A stretch of DNA of 64,000 bases, from the NCBI GenBank assembly GCA_933207985.1, contig OW240916.1:270546740-270610739 (forward strand), given 5' to 3'. Positions 54,628-64,000 of the stretch are shown piece by piece (the first letter of the stretch is position 1; every line of letters begins with the position of its first letter). Origin of the DNA: Pelobates cultripes. Lineage: Eukaryota; Chordata; Amphibia; Anura; Pelobatidae. Position numbers and translations under genes: made by a program. The notes beneath the pieces were generated by a model. It saw nothing but the letters and a program-made list of their open reading frames with translations, did not search any database and was not told the DNA's origin.

Positions 54628-55366
54628 CTTACGGGAGCATGCAGCTTCGGTGGCATCGGTGGAAAGCAGTTTAGTGGCTCTTTCCTTTCTAATGCGTTGT
54701 ATGGGGTGGGAGGACGTTTCAAAAGAGTTTGTGGTCCAGAGGGTGCTTCGGGGATGGAGGAAGGAAAGGGTTCCTGATTGTAGGCGGCCGGTGTCCGTCC
54801 ACCTATTGGATGCTCTGTGTGGTGTTCTCTCTGCAGTGTGCTTCTCCACCTTCGAGGTGCTGCTTTTTCGGGTGGACTTTTCTCTGTGTTTTTACACCGC
54901 ACTGCGGATAGGAGAGTTGGTGGCCGTATCGGCTAGGGCTCCATCATCTCTTCGGAGGGGGGACGTTCGCACAGGGCAGAGGGGAGTGGAGGTTTTCGTT
55001 CAGAAGTCCAAAACAGATCAGTTAGGACGGGGGAGGTCACTTAGCATTGGTGCTACTGGGGGTAGGTGGTGTCCGATGGCGTTGGTAGGGCAATATGTAC
55101 GTTTACGGCCAGAAGCAGCGGAGTCCTTCTTGCTTCACGCAAATGGGTCAGTCTTAACTCGGTCTCAGTTCTCCAGTGTTTTTAAGGCTGGTTTGCAGGC
55201 TTTGGGTATAGAGGATAAGGGATACTCTCCCTACTACTTCTGGATTGGTGCAGCAATGCAGGCGCGGCAGGTAGGGCTGTCCAATGCTGCAATTCAGCGC
55301 ATGGGTCGATGGGATTCCCGCAGGTTTCAGTTGTATATTCGTCCTCATCTGTTAGGCTTTTGGTAG
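54628..55366 (+). pseudogene. Tyrosine recombinase, copy B
   Basis: Open like its copy A partner, with catalytic Arg112, Lys147 and Tyr255 (numbered from the ATG at 54572, which lies in the LTR-like repeat). The His-x-x-Arg box is equally lost (YYFWIGAA). It differs from A at residue 243, where B has Arg (IQRMGRWDSRR) and A has Cys; the B state matches the basic residue usual before GRW in this family, so A carries the derived CpG-type change. Confidence 0.85.
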
Positions 55367-55392
55367 TTATGATGTGGTTTTTTTCTCTACAG

Positions 55393-55946
55393 GTTCCCCC
55401 TGGTATGTTTGGATCATCAGTCACTCCTTTATTTAATGGGCCGCTAGGTGTGCCGAGCAGAGACCATACGGCCGGAATCTAGGGCTCCCGCATGAGCAGG
55501 TTAGGGTTCGATGGTGGGGGATACGGGGTTTGGGGTGGCACCAAGTGTATCCGGAGTGTGTTGCGCTCTGTCGCTTAGTGACCGGGTCAGTGGTTCTGGT
55601 GCTTCATGCCGGGTGGAATGACTTGGGACGGTGCTGTGCAGTGGATTTGATTTATGCTTGCAAGCACGACTTGGCTCGCTGTATGGCACTTTTCAGCAAG
55701 GTCACACTGGTGTGGTCTGAAGTCATTCCTCGTCCAGCTTGGGGGGCGCTGCCACATGCCAGGGGGGTGGAGCGTGGCAGGCGACGGTTCAACATGACGA
55801 TTTCACGTTTTGTGCGTAGGCTGAGTGGCTTTGTAGCTGGAAGGGAACAACTCAAACCTAATGAGGGCTGATGGGGTCCACCTAAACGAAATTGGGTTGG
55901 ATATATTTAATTTGGGATTACAGTCAGCCATTGAACAGGCGCTGGC
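55393..55946 (+). pseudogene. SGNH-hydrolase-like domain, copy B
   Basis: Same structure as 14422-14975: acceptor-like TTTTTTCTCTACAG upstream, IISHSF block, VVLVLHAGWNDLG block III with Trp for Gly, and MRADGVHLNEIG near the end in another frame. It shares the premature stop after the first block, so the damage predates the split of A and B. Confidence 0.7.
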
Positions 55947-55996
55947 TTCGGGGGGAAGCAGTCCTCTCCAGGGATAGGGGATCGGCTGCGGTGGCG

Positions 55997-56780
55997 GTTT
56001 GTCCTTCGCCAGCAAGTGGAACGGAGAGCAGTGCCCGGACGGGCTTGGGGAGTCGCAGCCTGGTCTGGTTGAGGACGGACTTCAGGCTGAAGAGGCTCTG
56101 GAAGAATTAAGTTATGTTAGCTGTCTGCTGGGAAAATCCAGCAGTCGACAGTTGGTTTACATTATGCTGGCTTAATAATAAAAGCTGTGGCCGTTTCCCC
56201 CCAGTAACTCACAGACAACCAAAATGTGGGTAACGGAAGGTAAAGTGAGAGGGTCAGCAGTCAAGGCCAACCCCCGGAGTGGATAAGGAGGGGGAGCATG
56301 ACTGCTACCCGGAGAGGTTGACATGGCAACAAGTGGATACAATGTTTGGGATGCACCTGGACCGGGGACACTGGGTAATATTTACCAGACCACTGGAGAG
56401 CACGTTGAGGGAACCTGGCAGTGCTGTTTCCCGCCCACTCTCCCTGGGTTGGTGTGAACACGGGATATGTTATTGTTATATGTGATGTGTTTGGTTTGGT
56501 TTCTTTCTTCTGTTTATTTTTTCACAGCTGCAGTTTGTCCTTCGCCAGCAAGTGGAACTGAGAGCAGTGCCCGGACGGGCTTGGGGAGTCGCAGCCTGGT
56601 CTGGTTAAGTTATGTTAGCTGTCTGCTGGGAAAATCCAGCAGCTGACAGTTGGTTTAAGTTATGCTGGCTTAATAATGAAAGCTGTGGCTGTTGCCCTTA
56701 CCCACAATTTGGTTGTCTGTGAGTTATTGGGGGGGAAGGGTAACGGAAGGTAAAGTGAGAGGGTCAGTAGTCATGTCAGA
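55997..56780 (+). repeat. YR-element terminal direct repeats, copy B
   Basis: Two units starting GTTTGTCCTTCGCC near 55997 and 56533. Stem-loops are at 56121-56151 and 56619-56649. Arm-bounded segments at 56191-56236 and 56689-56746 are again in opposite orientations. The second unit lacks about 34 bp (GAGGGCGGACTTCAGGCTG... region) present in A. Confidence 0.85.
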
Positions 56781-57135
56781 TATGTTGTGATAACTGGATC
56801 ATAGGAGCAGCATACTGCAACTATCTGCACAAACCACCACTATTTGGGGAAACTGGACATATGAACAGACTTCTCTGGTATTGGATGACAGTGCTAAGGC
56901 AGGAGAGATGTATCTGAAGGAGCAAGCACAGTATGCAATCAGGAACTAGTTAATAGGTCAGATCAGGCAGCACAGAATCAAAGACAAAGCAAGGGTAAAA
57001 TATCAAGCAAGCTATAGTAGTACTAATGATTTTTACAACATAGCTCTCTAACACCTTAACAGGGTTACAGAGCTATGTTAGTCCAATAAAAAAATGTATC
57101 ATTGCAAACTGCAATACTCTGGTATTTTGGCATCT

Positions 57136-57178
<43 letters not shown>

Positions 57179-57400
57179 AGGCGGGGCCTGAAGTTTAAAA
57201 AGCGACTCCCCCACTTACCTACTGGTCCAGGCGGGCTTTTGGACTCCCGGTTTCCCTGCGTGGTTTCAGTTGCAGTCTTCAGCTCCTACTGACAGCTCGC
57301 CAGCTGCCTCGCTCCAAGGAATCATGCGGCCGCCCTTCCAGCTCGTTTCCCCGCCTAACTGAGTGGGCAGACCGGTATCATTGTACCAGTCTGCAGCATA
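56781..57400. other. Copy B spacer, (AT)n and shortened leader motif
   Basis: Equivalent of 15841-16494. The leader (57174) has lost about 25 nt, and the region ends in the single unduplicated GCAGCATA (57393-57400) that marks the empty hAT target. Confidence 0.7.
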
Positions 57401-58354
57401 GGTGTAATTTTTCAGGGTTGCAGACAGCAGGGTTACTTGAAGAATGTGTAACTTTATTTTGCATTTCTCTACTATAAGAAAGAAGTTTCTCATTAGCAAT
57501 TTGCAAATCCTGCATGCCTTGTAAGAGTATTTCAACTCTGTGGGTTAAAGAGGTAATTTGGGAATTCACTTCTGCTGGTTCCATTTTTGGGCTTGGTGAT
57601 TCTGTTACGCTACTTGGGTGATTTGGATTGGAACTCAACTGCAGCTTGTAAACTTCCTAATTACAATAGTGAAGAAAAGGAGAATCTTTAAAGTATCAAT
57701 ACTGTAGCTTTAAGAAAAGAGAGAATTGCTGGTAACTTGATTCAAACAAAGTTTTAATAAGTGTTAAACTTAAATGAATTGCATTTAGGCAATAATCCAA
57801 TAAGAAGAAGTGCAAGTAATCAACAACACAAAGTTCATTAATAAGTATTTCCTCAGAGATGCATTAAGTAACATTCTTTAAGTTAATGAGAATAATCTTC
57901 AATAATAACTTTAAGCAAGTAGCTGAGAATCTTTGCAAAGCAGGAACAGTTCATAGTGAATAAGCATGATGGGAGTTGTCCTCCATATAGTTAGTAGCTT
58001 GAAGCAGTGAAGATTTGAGTAAGCAAGCATTAGTTCATTATTAAATGATATTGTAGACAAATAGCTGAAAGATATACTTAAGGTTAATATGGGTAGTCCT
58101 CCAATAGTTTAGAGATATGGTCCACTTGTAAAGTAGCAAAGTATCCGTTCTCCAGTAATTCTTGCATTGGCTCAAAGGCTGGAACGGCTTGTCTGAGCTT
58201 GTGGAGAGATAAGTCTGGTGGAAGTAGCTCCCAGTATCACCAAGCACCCTCTCTCTGGCACAGTCTCCCTAAATGCCGTCAGAGCTGTGTCAGAGAGGGG
58301 CGGGGTCCGGCTCCTCACAGCTGAGTGCCGAACCCGGAAGTGTTACTCCATGAC
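57401..58354 (-). mobile_element. LTR retrotransposon fragment, copy B
   Basis: Equivalent of 19318-20355 without the 85-bp tandem duplication. The gag-like start MEPAEVNSQITSLTHRVEIL is at 57584 on the minus strand. It follows directly on the empty hAT target. Confidence 0.5.
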
Positions 58355-59018
58355 ACTATCCTCCCTTATACACAAGTATGTCCCGTCTAGGCCCTTACGA
58401 TCTGCTGAAGACTTACGTTTATCTTCTGTCCGTACTCCCACCTCTGATGCTCGCCTTCAAGATTTCTCGAGGGCTGCACCATTCCTGTGGAACTCGCTTC
58501 CCTCCTCCGTTAGATGCACACCCAGTCTCCACTCCTTCAAAAAATCGTTAAAACCCCACTTCTTCATAAAAGCCTATCAATTAAACTGTTAATAGCTCCC
58601 AACTGATTCCTCTTCTGCAACTGTCACTAGTCTAATACTATCCTTACCTTTTTGTGTCATTTTACCCCACTCCCTCTAGCATGTTTGATCCAAGGAGACA
58701 TCTGACTGCTATTTTGGGGTCAAGAAGGAATTTTTTCCTAGTTTGTGGCAAAATTGGAAGTGCTTCAGACCAGGTTTTTTGTCTTCTTTTGGATCAACAG
58801 CAACAACATTTCTGAGGAAGGCTGAACTTGATGGACGCAAGTCTCTTTTCAGCTATGTAACTATGTAACTAACTATGTAACTATATGTAAGCTCATTGAG
58901 CAGGGCACTCAACCCTCTGTTCCTGTGTGTCCAACTTGTCTGGTTACAACTACATGTCTGTTCGTCCACCCATTATAAAGCGCTGCGGAATTTGATGGCG
59001 CTCTATAAATATCATAAT
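58355..59018 (+). mobile_element. L2-like LINE 3' end, copy B, with inserted CR1 tail
   Basis: LSSLIHKYVPSRPLRSAEDL, TPTSDARLQDFS and LWNSLPSSVRC are in one frame here, cleaner than in A. It is interrupted at 58685-58884 and resumes with GTAAGCTCATTGAGCAGGG to a GGCGCTCTATAAAT 3' end. Confidence 0.75.
58685..58884 (+). mobile_element. CR1-like 3' tail, copy B only
   Basis: A 200-bp insert ending in (CTATGTAA)n and flanked by ATGT on both sides. It contains TTTTGGATCAACAGC and GAACTTGATGGACGCAAG, the 3' end of the LINE at 26150-27652. Copy A has the uninterrupted AGCATGTAAGC. Confidence 0.85.
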
Positions 59019-60168
59019 AATAACTAAGTACAATATGTTGTAATAATGGAATATGCATTAAAGTCACATCCAGCAGATCACCCCCTCGCGGTTTTCCCCT
59101 CTCAGTCGGTTAGTTATGCTGAACAAATTACGTTACAACTCTGCTTAATTAACATGGTACATATATTTTGTCCCGGGAAATCTATTGTATACTAAAGCAA
59201 GGGTGTTGCATAAAATCTGCAGATCTGCTTTTGTGATTCTAAACCAAATCACGATTCTCAAGAAGTATTTTCTCGCCTAATAACTGATTCTCCTTGCAAG
59301 GTTTTTCAAGACCTAGACAAAGACAAGAATATTGTGTTTTCTTCCATAGGTACGTGCACCATATGCACAAACATACATTTCGTTAAGCAGACATACCACT
59401 ACCAGTGCACGAACATACAATGTATGCCGGGTACACTCGATACCTAGCAGACATTTGCATAAAAGCTATAACGTATTTTGACATATGTTACAGATTCAAG
59501 ACGCCAAGGTTGGACTCACTTGTCCATCCGAACCTAATTTATACGTAACCAGCAATCATAGGTAGGTGGTCATAGGATATGCTACTTACAAGTAGGGCGG
59601 CAGGTTCATCTATGGAATACCAGTACACTCTTATATGTACCCTATACCTTCCATTCTGTCATCCATCATCTGGTTTAGTCCTCTCCCCTAGCTGGAATTA
59701 GACTACTACAATACGATCAAACAGAACTTTGTGCATTCGGGTAAGTTGCTCTGGTTTAGATAACATACATACATGTATCAACCAGTAGAGACGCATCAGC
59801 TCAGCCACTTAGGTATTTCCTCCCAGGCACCTTTTTCCATAGTTAGAGGTCCCACGAGGCCAACACCCATCCTCCACGTAAGAGGTAATGACGCCCCAGG
59901 TGCCAAATCATAGCTAAACGCCTCGCATGTTGCATAGCAAGGGTATCACCTGTCACACCCCCTCCGCAGATCAAAGACTCAGGCCTTGCAAGCCCACATC
60001 CAGCAGATCACCCCCTCGCGCCAACCATAGGTAGAGCTGACCTAGCCACTTGGCAACTAGTAGGGACTCACCGGTCACCAGTCTAATGAATTGTTTCGCC
60101 ACTTCAGCACTAGTTTAAAATAACTGTATACACCCTCAAGAGAAACTCATGATTCCTATATATATATA
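59019..60168. other. Copy B of region 23691-24816
   Basis: Non-coding, YR-related blocks as in A. Continuity with the L2-like tail here shows that 20818-23690 of A is an insertion (or a clean loss from B). Confidence 0.6.
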
Positions 60169-61585
60169 TTGGAAGGCGTTGCCTGAAGTTGTGGGAGGGG
60201 TTACCCGGCTATTTAAACTCAGGCCCCCTACACCACAGGGCTGATGCTGCCTGGTTCATTTCTACTTCCGGTTCAAAGGTTATCAACACAGACTGCCTAA
60301 AACTCCAAACAAGCTGGTCTGGGCCTACTGTGGCTCCCACGCCAATCGGACCAAGTTTTTCCCTGCTTCAACAACTCCCATCCTGCTGTTCCAGCCACAT
60401 GCGCTCAGAGACTCCCACGCCGATTGGTCCAAGTTCTCCCTGCTCCAAAAAACTCCCTTCACGCTGTTCCAGCCACATGCGGTCAGAGACTCCCACGACG
60501 ATCGGACCAAGTTCCCCCAGCTCCAACAACTCCCATTCCTATTCGCTAGTTTCTTTTCGTCAAATTTCTCCCGAACTAGTCTCCAGTCTATCTCAGTTAC
60601 ATGCTTCCATCTAGCGGCCACCACAATCATAGTACCAGTTCGTTAGTTTTACACTGTTCCATGATACATGAAATGTCCAGGTTCTTTTTTGAAAGTATTT
60701 AGCCTGCTACTAGTTATCCTTACATGGCCCCTGTAGTTATGTTTGCTATGTTTCTTGTTTTTATTTACGATTGTGCACGGATATTGTCAGTTTCCCATTA
60801 CTAATTCAGCTCTGGTAAGCGTTTAATATTCACTACATATATTGCATTACCATCATATATCGCATATGTCTTATTTTATCACTCATGGACTTGGTACTGT
60901 TCTGAGGCAGTCATCACGTTCACATTTGTTAACATGTGTTATGGCCAATCTGTATACTTGCTCCCATGATAGGTATACTGTATTACTTATTTGGCGGACA
61001 ACCACCTATTAGCTGAACCTTTTTTGTAACTCGCCACACTCCTATGTTCAGTATATGTATCGTCATGTTCCCTGGGACAAACCCTAGTGTACCAGGCTTT
61101 GCCATACCATCATATGTTCCCCCTGACTCTACGTCAAAATAATCACATATTATGCAAAAGGTTATTTACTCATCGCTGCTATATTCTACTCAAGCAAGTT
61201 CATCATCCTAACCGACCCTTGCTATTCAGGTATAGTATCACTAAACCTACAGCAACTCCACTCTAACTGTTCTATGTTACATCAGCCAACGCTGGGACGC
61301 AAATCCTCCGCCAGGCCCACGCCCGGGGATCCTTAATTCCCCACACATACATCCCCCTTCCCATGCTGGCACAACCATTATTAAATATTCTAAAGCCCTC
61401 ATAGCTTCCATATCCCCCTATATGTATTTTAGCTACAGAAGTCACAGGACCAATTAGCGGTCACTCATGACTCTGCCTATCCCCCATTATTGTCACAGTA
61501 TTGGTTAAACACTCCCCATGGTCTATGGTAGTGGCCTAGGATCCTCATCCTACTCACTAGGGATATTTGACTTATATCCTATGAA
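60169..61585 (+). repeat. YR-type leader and following sequence, copy B
   Basis: Equivalent of 24817-26145. It has three instead of two copies of the unit containing CAACTCCC and CCAGCCACATGCG (60330-60540). Confidence 0.6.
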
Positions 61586-61589
61586 TCCT

Positions 61590-63089
61590 ACGAATTATAG
61601 ACCTGTGGGCTTAACTTCTGTGGCTGGTAAAATATTTGAAAGGTTATTAAGGGATAATATTCAAGAATTCCTTGAGAAGAACATGGTTATCAGCAAAAAT
61701 CAGCACGGTTTTATGAAGCACAGGTCATGTCAAACTAACTTGATTGCGTTCTACGAAGAAGTAAGCAGAAATATAGATCAGGGTGTTGCAGTGGATGTGA
61801 TCTATTTGGATTTTGCCAAGGAATTTGATACAGTTCCACACAATAGATTAGTGTTCAAACTCAAGGAAATCTGTCTAGATGAAAATGCTTGTTCTTGCGT
61901 AGAACATTGGCTTAAAAACAGGGTACAAAGAGTTGTCATTAATGATACATTTTCAAGCTGGACAGAGGTGGCAAGTGGTGTCCCTTAGGGGTCTGTTCTG
62001 GGACCCCTTCTATTTAACATGTTTATAAATGATCTTGAAGACAGCATTGAAAGTAATGTTTCAGTGTTTGCAGATGACACAAAACTTTGTAAAATAATAC
62101 AATGTGAGCAAGATATTACTTTGCTGCAGAGGGATTTAGATAGACTGGGGGACTGGGCACTCAAATGGCAGATGAAATTTAATGTTGAAAAATGTAAAGT
62201 TATGCACTTCGGCGTAAAGAATACACAAGCAACGTATACCCTTAATGGAAGCGAATTAGGGATAACAACACATGAAAAGGACTTGGGAATTGTTATAGAC
62301 AACAAACTATGCAACAATGTGCAATGTCAATCAGCAGTGGCCAAGGCCAGTAAGGTATTGTCATGCATGAAAAAGGGCATTCATTCTCGGGACAAGAATA
62401 TAATTTTGCCTCTTTATAAATCACTGGTAAGACCCATATTGAATATGCTGTGCAATTTTGGGCACCTGTTCTAAAGAAGGATATTATGGCACTAGAAAAA
62501 GTGCAGAGGCGGGCTACAAAATTAATAAAAGGAATGGAACATATCAGCTATGAAGAAAGGCTAACAAATTTAAACCTATTTAGTTTAGAAAAATATCGCA
62601 TGAGAGGGGATATGATAACCTTATACAAATATATTTGGGGCCAATACAAACCATTGTGTGGAAATCTATTCACAAACCGGACTTTACATAGGACATGAGG
62701 CCATGCGTTTAGACTGGAAGAAAGAAGATTTCGTCTAAGGCAAAGGAAAGGTTTTTTTACTGTAAGAACAATCAGGATGTGGAATTATCTGCCTGAAGAA
62801 GTGGTTTTATCAGAGTCCATACAGATGTTCAAACAGCTACTAGATGCATACTTGCAAAAAACAGAATATTCAAGGATATAATCTTTCAATGTAGGGTAAT
62901 AACTGCTTGATCCAAGGATAAATCTGACTGCCATTCTGGGGTCAAGCAGGAATTTTTTTCCTAGCTTGTTGCAAAATTGTGCTTCAAACTGTTTTTTTTT
63001 GCCTTCTTTTGGATCAACAGCAAAAAACAAATGTGAGGAAGGCTGAACTTGATGGACACAAGTCTCTTTTCAGCTATGTAACTATGTAA
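61590..63089 (+). mobile_element. CR1-like LINE, copy B
   Basis: Equivalent of 26150-27652. The upstream RT motif is in frame here (NYRPVGLTSVAGKIFERLL), but a TAG replaces Gln in the GVPQGS motif (near 61986), and further shifts occur near 62435 and 62696. The catalytic FADDTKL is retained. Confidence 0.85.
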
Positions 63090-63157
63090 TCTTGTACCCA
63101 CCATTGTAGGGTCAGGATTCTAACAACTATGTCTTCAGGTTACCTATTCATATACCA

Positions 63158-63930
63158 TTGAAAAAAATTCCACAAATCTGAAGAAAGACACTCCAGATAA
63201 GTAGATAATGGCTGGAAATTGGATTCAAATAAATAATATCAAAATATAAAAATAAAAAACAAAAAATGTTTGAATATACCAAAAGAGAAACCAAAAAATA
63301 TATATATCTATATATGATCAATATATAGATCTCCACAGCTATCAATAGCTGTACCTCCCTAATGTCTATGTTGGTTAGTGTCTGATCAGACTTCTGACTT
63401 TAATATTATAATCAGTGTCAATGTCTGAATAATATAGAGAAAAATGTACAAATATCATAGACATCTATTCTAATTTTAACACAGCATTTGTATCAAAATG
63501 TCAAATAAATGGCAAGCTTGCAACAAAGATTAAATGTAGTGCTGCTGCCTCATTATCAGATAGTGCTGTGTTAAACCTGTGACTAAAGGGGGGTGAGAGT
63601 AACCTGTTATATACTATTCAACAGGCTAGCCATTAATGTAACTGTATCTGGGATTATATTCATTGCGTAGATACCCAACAGAAACAAAATATCCAGTCCT
63701 TGTAAATGAACAATAGAGATAGCAACATTGCCATCCAAAAAATATATTCAACGGACTGATCGTGGCTGCCTCTGATACTAGATATAGAAACAGGTATATT
63801 GGTTTCTCTCCCCCAATAGTACTAGGAAAGAATATACAGGAGGAAAGGGAAAAAAAGAAAGAACATTTAGTGCGTGCTAATGTGCAGGACCATACTTAGA
63901 GTGTTGGTCCCTGCACATGTGACAGTGTGC
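63158..63930. other. Unassigned AT-rich sequence beyond copy B
   Basis: Starts where identity with copy A ends. It has ATATATAGAT-type tracts and no gene. ATGTGCAGGACCA and TGGTCCCTGCACAT near 63875-63918 form an inverted pair. Confidence 0.5.
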
Positions 63931-64000
63931 CCTGTGAAGTGAAGAAAAAGTGGAGAAAACCCTCCCGGGGTTTTTCTCCACTTTTTCTTCTCTTCACAGG
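63931..64000. repeat. Near-perfect inverted repeat at window end
   Basis: CCTGTGAAGTGAAGAAAAAG... pairs with its complement ...CTTCTCTTCACAGG over about 31 bp, with a 4-6 nt centre (TCCCG). The right arm reaches the last base, so the structure may extend past the window. Confidence 0.85.

Larger units (their letters stand above)
49110..63157 (+). repeat. Duplicated block, copy B
   Basis: Co-linear with 8268-27708. It lacks the hAT element and the 2.9-kb composite insertion of copy A. It has its own changes: a 37-bp tandem duplication (49396-49463), an extra 45-bp palindrome-containing segment near 50540, a longer (TAA)n, and a CR1 tail at 58685-58884. Two short patches (about 49840-50090 and 58890-59010) are far more diverged from A than their surroundings. 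Confidence 0.9.

Overview
This window looks like nuclear DNA from an amphibian, most likely a frog; the species cannot be named. The basis is the repeat content: tyrosine-recombinase (YR, DIRS/Ngaro-like) retrotransposons with RNase H, recombinase and SGNH-hydrolase domains; a chromodomain Ty3/Gypsy element; a Penelope-like element with a GIY-YIG nuclease; CR1- and L2-like LINE 3' ends; hAT and TTAA-type DNA elements; and long minisatellites. I see no convincing host gene, rRNA, tRNA or CRISPR array. Nearly all long open frames belong to transposable elements, and most are truncated, frameshifted or carry catalytic substitutions.

Layout. 1-2158: 5' part of a YR retrotransposon (gag with a probable intron, RT). 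2261-7842: complete chromovirus on the minus strand with 674-bp LTRs and an ATTAC target duplication. 8268-27708 (copy A): a long block that recurs co-linearly and almost identically at 49110-63157 (copy B). The block holds LTR-like repeats, an L2-like LINE end, the 3' half of a YR element (recombinase, SGNH, split terminal repeats), an LTR-element fragment with the start of gag, and a CR1-like LINE. Copy A alone carries a 2815-bp hAT element with an 8-bp target duplication and a 2.9-kb composite insertion. Copy B alone carries a 200-bp CR1 tail. 27709-32803: degraded YR-element sequence, a solo LTR and a second CR1-like LINE. Then comes a 100-N gap. 32904-36885: minus-strand YR-type leader and gag with a 95-bp minisatellite. 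36892-42066: two Penelope-like copies head to head, forming a 1.6-kb inverted repeat. 42718-43402: solo LTR. 44290-48455: a second YR element (RNase H, recombinase, SGNH) split by a 1996-bp hAT element. Then a CR1 tail, a second 100-N gap, copy B, and an unclassified AT-rich region ending in a long inverted repeat.

How the parts work together. The elements are parasites inserted into one another, so the informative features are junctions and cis signals. Three stand out. (1) The YR elements end in direct repeats, each with a conserved stem-loop followed by a short segment bounded by inverted CCGTT/AACGG arms; that segment lies in opposite orientations in the two repeats, as a recombinase-driven inversion would leave it. 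(2) The chromovirus has 10 nt just after its 5' LTR that are the exact reverse complement of the predicted RNA 5' end, about 33 nt downstream of a TATA box, which is the layout of Tf1-type self-priming. (3) Comparing copies A and B gives precise empty sites for several insertions. Both gaps are exactly 100 N, and copy B starts directly after one, so an unmerged haplotype is a real alternative to a true duplication.
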